Shown in pieces: positions 6,118 to 7,310 of a DNA stretch of 7,310 bases (within the stretch, counting starts at the first letter, position 1; the number at the start of each line of letters is the position of its first letter). A model generated the notes under the pieces. It made no database searches and had not been told where the DNA came from. It was given only the letters and a program-made list of their open reading frames with translations. A program made the position numbers and the translations under genes. This stretch comes from Bacillota bacterium (GTDB taxonomy: Bacteria > Bacillota > Clostridia > Tissierellales > Peptoniphilaceae), in assembly GCA_023418835.1 (NCBI GenBank), contig JAEZYW010000066.1, forward strand, positions 1-7,310. Direction: 5' to 3'.

Positions 6118-7206
6118 ATGATTAAATGTAGAGAAGAAATGCACAACGTAAATGCATATATTCCTGGAAAACCTATTGAAACGGTGAAAAGAGAATTTAA
6201 TATTGATAAAGTAATAAAAATGGCTTCCAATGAAAACCCCTTCGGAACTAGTGAAAAGGTAAAGGAAGCTTTGACCAATTATATAGAAAATGGATTAGCA
6301 CTATATCCAGATGGGAGCGCTTATTATTTAAAGGAAAAATTATCAAAAAAGTTTGGAGTTGAACAAAAGAATATCCTTATCTCCAATGGCGGAGACGATG
6401 CCCTAGCCTTAATCGCTTTATCTTATCTGTCTAATGAAGATGAGGTAATTTTATCTGAATATAGTTTCGTAAGATATAATGACAATTCCAATATACAGGG
6501 TTCAAAAATTGTAGAAATTCCAATGGTGGATTTTAAAATTGATTTGGAAGGAATTTTAAAGGCAATAAATGAAAAAACAAAATTAATTTGGATATGCAAT
6601 CCTAATAATCCAACTGGTACTTTACTTGAAGAAGAGGAAATTATAAGTTTCTTTGAAAGAGTTCCAAAGGACGTGTTAATTGTATATGACGAGGCATATG
6701 GAGAGTTTATAAAAAACGAAAAAGCTCCAAAAAACGCCTTTGAGTTTTTCAAAACTTATCCAAATGTAATAACCGTAAAAACTTTTTCTAAGATATACGG
6801 TTTAGCTGGATTGAGAATAGGATACCTACTTGCAGATGAAGAAATAATTGAAATAATCAATCGAGGTAGACTTCCCTTTAATGTAAATGTTCTTGGGCTA
6901 TTAGCTGCTGAAGTTGCTTTAGATGACGAAGAGTTTGTCAATTTTGTCTTTGAGGAAAACTTAAAAGGCAGAAAGTTTTTTTACAATCTTTTTGAAGAGC
7001 TAAATATACCTTATGTAATTAGCGAGACCAATTTTGTATTTTTTGAAACTCCAATGATTGATTCTAAAGATTTTTTCTTAGAACTTCAAAAAAGAGGGGT
7101 TATAATAAGACCTCAAAGAAATAATTACTCTAGAATTTCCATAGGAACGATGGAGGAAAACAAAATTTTTGAAAAAGAATTTAAAGAAGTTTTAAATAAC
7201 TTATAG
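6118..7206 (+). CDS. hisC: HisC-type PLP aminotransferase (histidinol-phosphate / aromatic aminotransferase family)
   Basis: A fold-type I, class II-like aminotransferase of 362 residues, the usual HisC length. In numbering from the chosen ATG, seen are: SNENPFG (38-44), the cofactor-phosphate segment SNGGDD (89-94), CNPNNPTG (160-167), YDEAYGEF (190-197), the Schiff-base lysine in TFSKIYGLAGLRIGY (K225), and the C-terminal arginines R331 and R339 (RISIGT), the latter the likely carboxylate binder. Family members transaminate histidinol phosphate, and several also accept Phe, Tyr or Trp. No other his gene is present, and the gene is divergent from an arylpyruvate oxidoreductase operon, so aromatic amino acid transamination is the more likely job here (inference). 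The phosphate segment reads GGDD where most HisC proteins have GSDE. I chose ATG 6118 because of its ribosome binding site and because the protein then starts as HisC homologues do; ATG 6061 would add 19 residues. Confidence 0.85.
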   Translation: MIKCREEMHNVNAYIPGKPIETVKREFNIDKVIKMASNENPFGTSEKVKEALTNYIENGLALYPDGSAYYLKEKLSKKFGVEQKNILISNGGDDALALIALSYLSNEDEVILSEYSFVRYNDNSNIQGSKIVEIPMVDFKIDLEGILKAINEKTKLIWICNPNNPTGTLLEEEEIISFFERVPKDVLIVYDEAYGEFIKNEKAPKNAFEFFKTYPNVITVKTFSKIYGLAGLRIGYLLADEEIIEIINRGRLPFNVNVLGLLAAEVALDDEEFVNFVFEENLKGRKFFYNLFEELNIPYVISETNFVFFETPMIDSKDFFLELQKRGVIIRPQRNNYSRISIGTMEENKIFEKEFKEVLNNL

Positions 7207-7214
7207 TAAATAAA

Positions 7215-7232
7215 AAAAGTGGCTCCATTTTT
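7215..7232 (+). terminator. Weak hairpin with T run after the aminotransferase gene
   Basis: AAAAGTG and CATTTTT can pair around a GCTC loop (one G-T wobble), starting 9 bases after the TAG stop. The T run is itself part of the stem and its last base is the first base of the right IS end. This could be a minimal terminator, or the remains of one cut by IS insertion. The evidence is thin. Confidence 0.28.
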
Positions 7233-7307
7233 GATGTGAACCCTTAAATCCGGACTTTTTAGTCTGTGATTTCTTAAGCGGCTTGTAACCTATATTCAAT
7301 AGGAGAC
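7232..7307 (-). repeat. 76-bp perfect inverted repeat, right arm (partner 1-76)
   Basis: The reverse complement of this segment equals bases 1-76 with no mismatch. The outer limit is set by the window edge, so the real repeat is probably the full length of the IS. Confidence 0.97.
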
Positions 7308-7309
7308 AG
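7274..7309 (-). CDS. IS3-family transposase OrfB, C-terminal fragment (right, runs off window)
   Basis: The minus strand reads LSPIEYRLQAA and then TAA (7276-7274), one codon more than is visible on the left. This is the typical end of an IS150-group OrfB. The gene reads inward, against the direction of the aminotransferase gene. Whether the rest is intact cannot be seen. Confidence 0.8.
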   Translation of the reverse strand: MSPIEYRLQAA

Positions 7310-7310
7310 G

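Larger units (their letters stand above)
7232..7310 (-). mobile_element. 3' end of an IS3-family (IS150-like) insertion sequence, right copy
   Basis: This is the mirror of the left copy: from the inside the segment starts TGATGTGAACCC, the presumed IRR, and continues outward into the transposase 3' end on the minus strand. The element runs off the window. Its inner edge lies 25 bases after the aminotransferase stop codon. The bases next to the two inner edges (TAT at 77-79 and TTT at 7229-7231) are not expected to match each other, because each would pair with the outer flank of its own IS, which is outside the window. Confidence 0.85.

Overview
The window is an AT-rich metabolic cassette of about 7.15 kb, enclosed by two identical inward-facing ends of an insertion sequence. 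The base composition, the strong AGGAGG-type ribosome binding sites, the 4-base gene overlaps and the oxygen-sensitive ferredoxin-linked enzymes all point to an anaerobic, amino-acid-using low-GC Firmicute (Clostridia/Tissierellia type, for example an anaerobic coccus). This is an inference; no taxonomic marker gene is present.

Layout. Positions 1-76 and 7232-7307 are a perfect 76-bp inverted repeat. Each copy reads inward as the last codons of an IS3-family (IS150-like) transposase (SPIEYRLQAA, then stop), a short non-coding stretch, and a terminus ending in CA. The window is therefore bounded by the 3' ends of two IS copies in opposite orientation, an arrangement like a composite transposon. 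Between them, a leftward (minus-strand) six-gene operon runs from 5897 to 108: a phenylacetate-CoA ligase family gene (called paaK2 here), iorA, iorB, a double-ACT-domain gene, a second phenylacetate-CoA ligase gene (called paaK1 here), and a second double-ACT gene. All joints are overlaps or gaps of 13 bases or less. A HisC-type aminotransferase gene is divergently transcribed rightward (6118-7206). The 220-base intergenic region holds a near-consensus promoter for the operon, a palindrome in that promoter's spacer, a terminator-like hairpin in the operon leader, and a small inverted repeat ahead of hisC.

How the genes fit together. The aminotransferase would interconvert an aromatic amino acid and its arylpyruvate. 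Indolepyruvate:ferredoxin oxidoreductase (IorAB) would interconvert the arylpyruvate and an arylacetyl-CoA plus CO2, with reduced ferredoxin. The two AMP-forming ligases would interconvert arylacetyl-CoA and the free arylacetate. The ACT proteins are likely sensors of aromatic amino acids. The set can be read as a fermentative route (Phe/Tyr/Trp to arylacetates) or in reverse as salvage of arylacetates into aromatic amino acids, and the sequence alone does not decide. The most notable point is that this complete and functionally coherent set lies exactly between two inverted IS ends.
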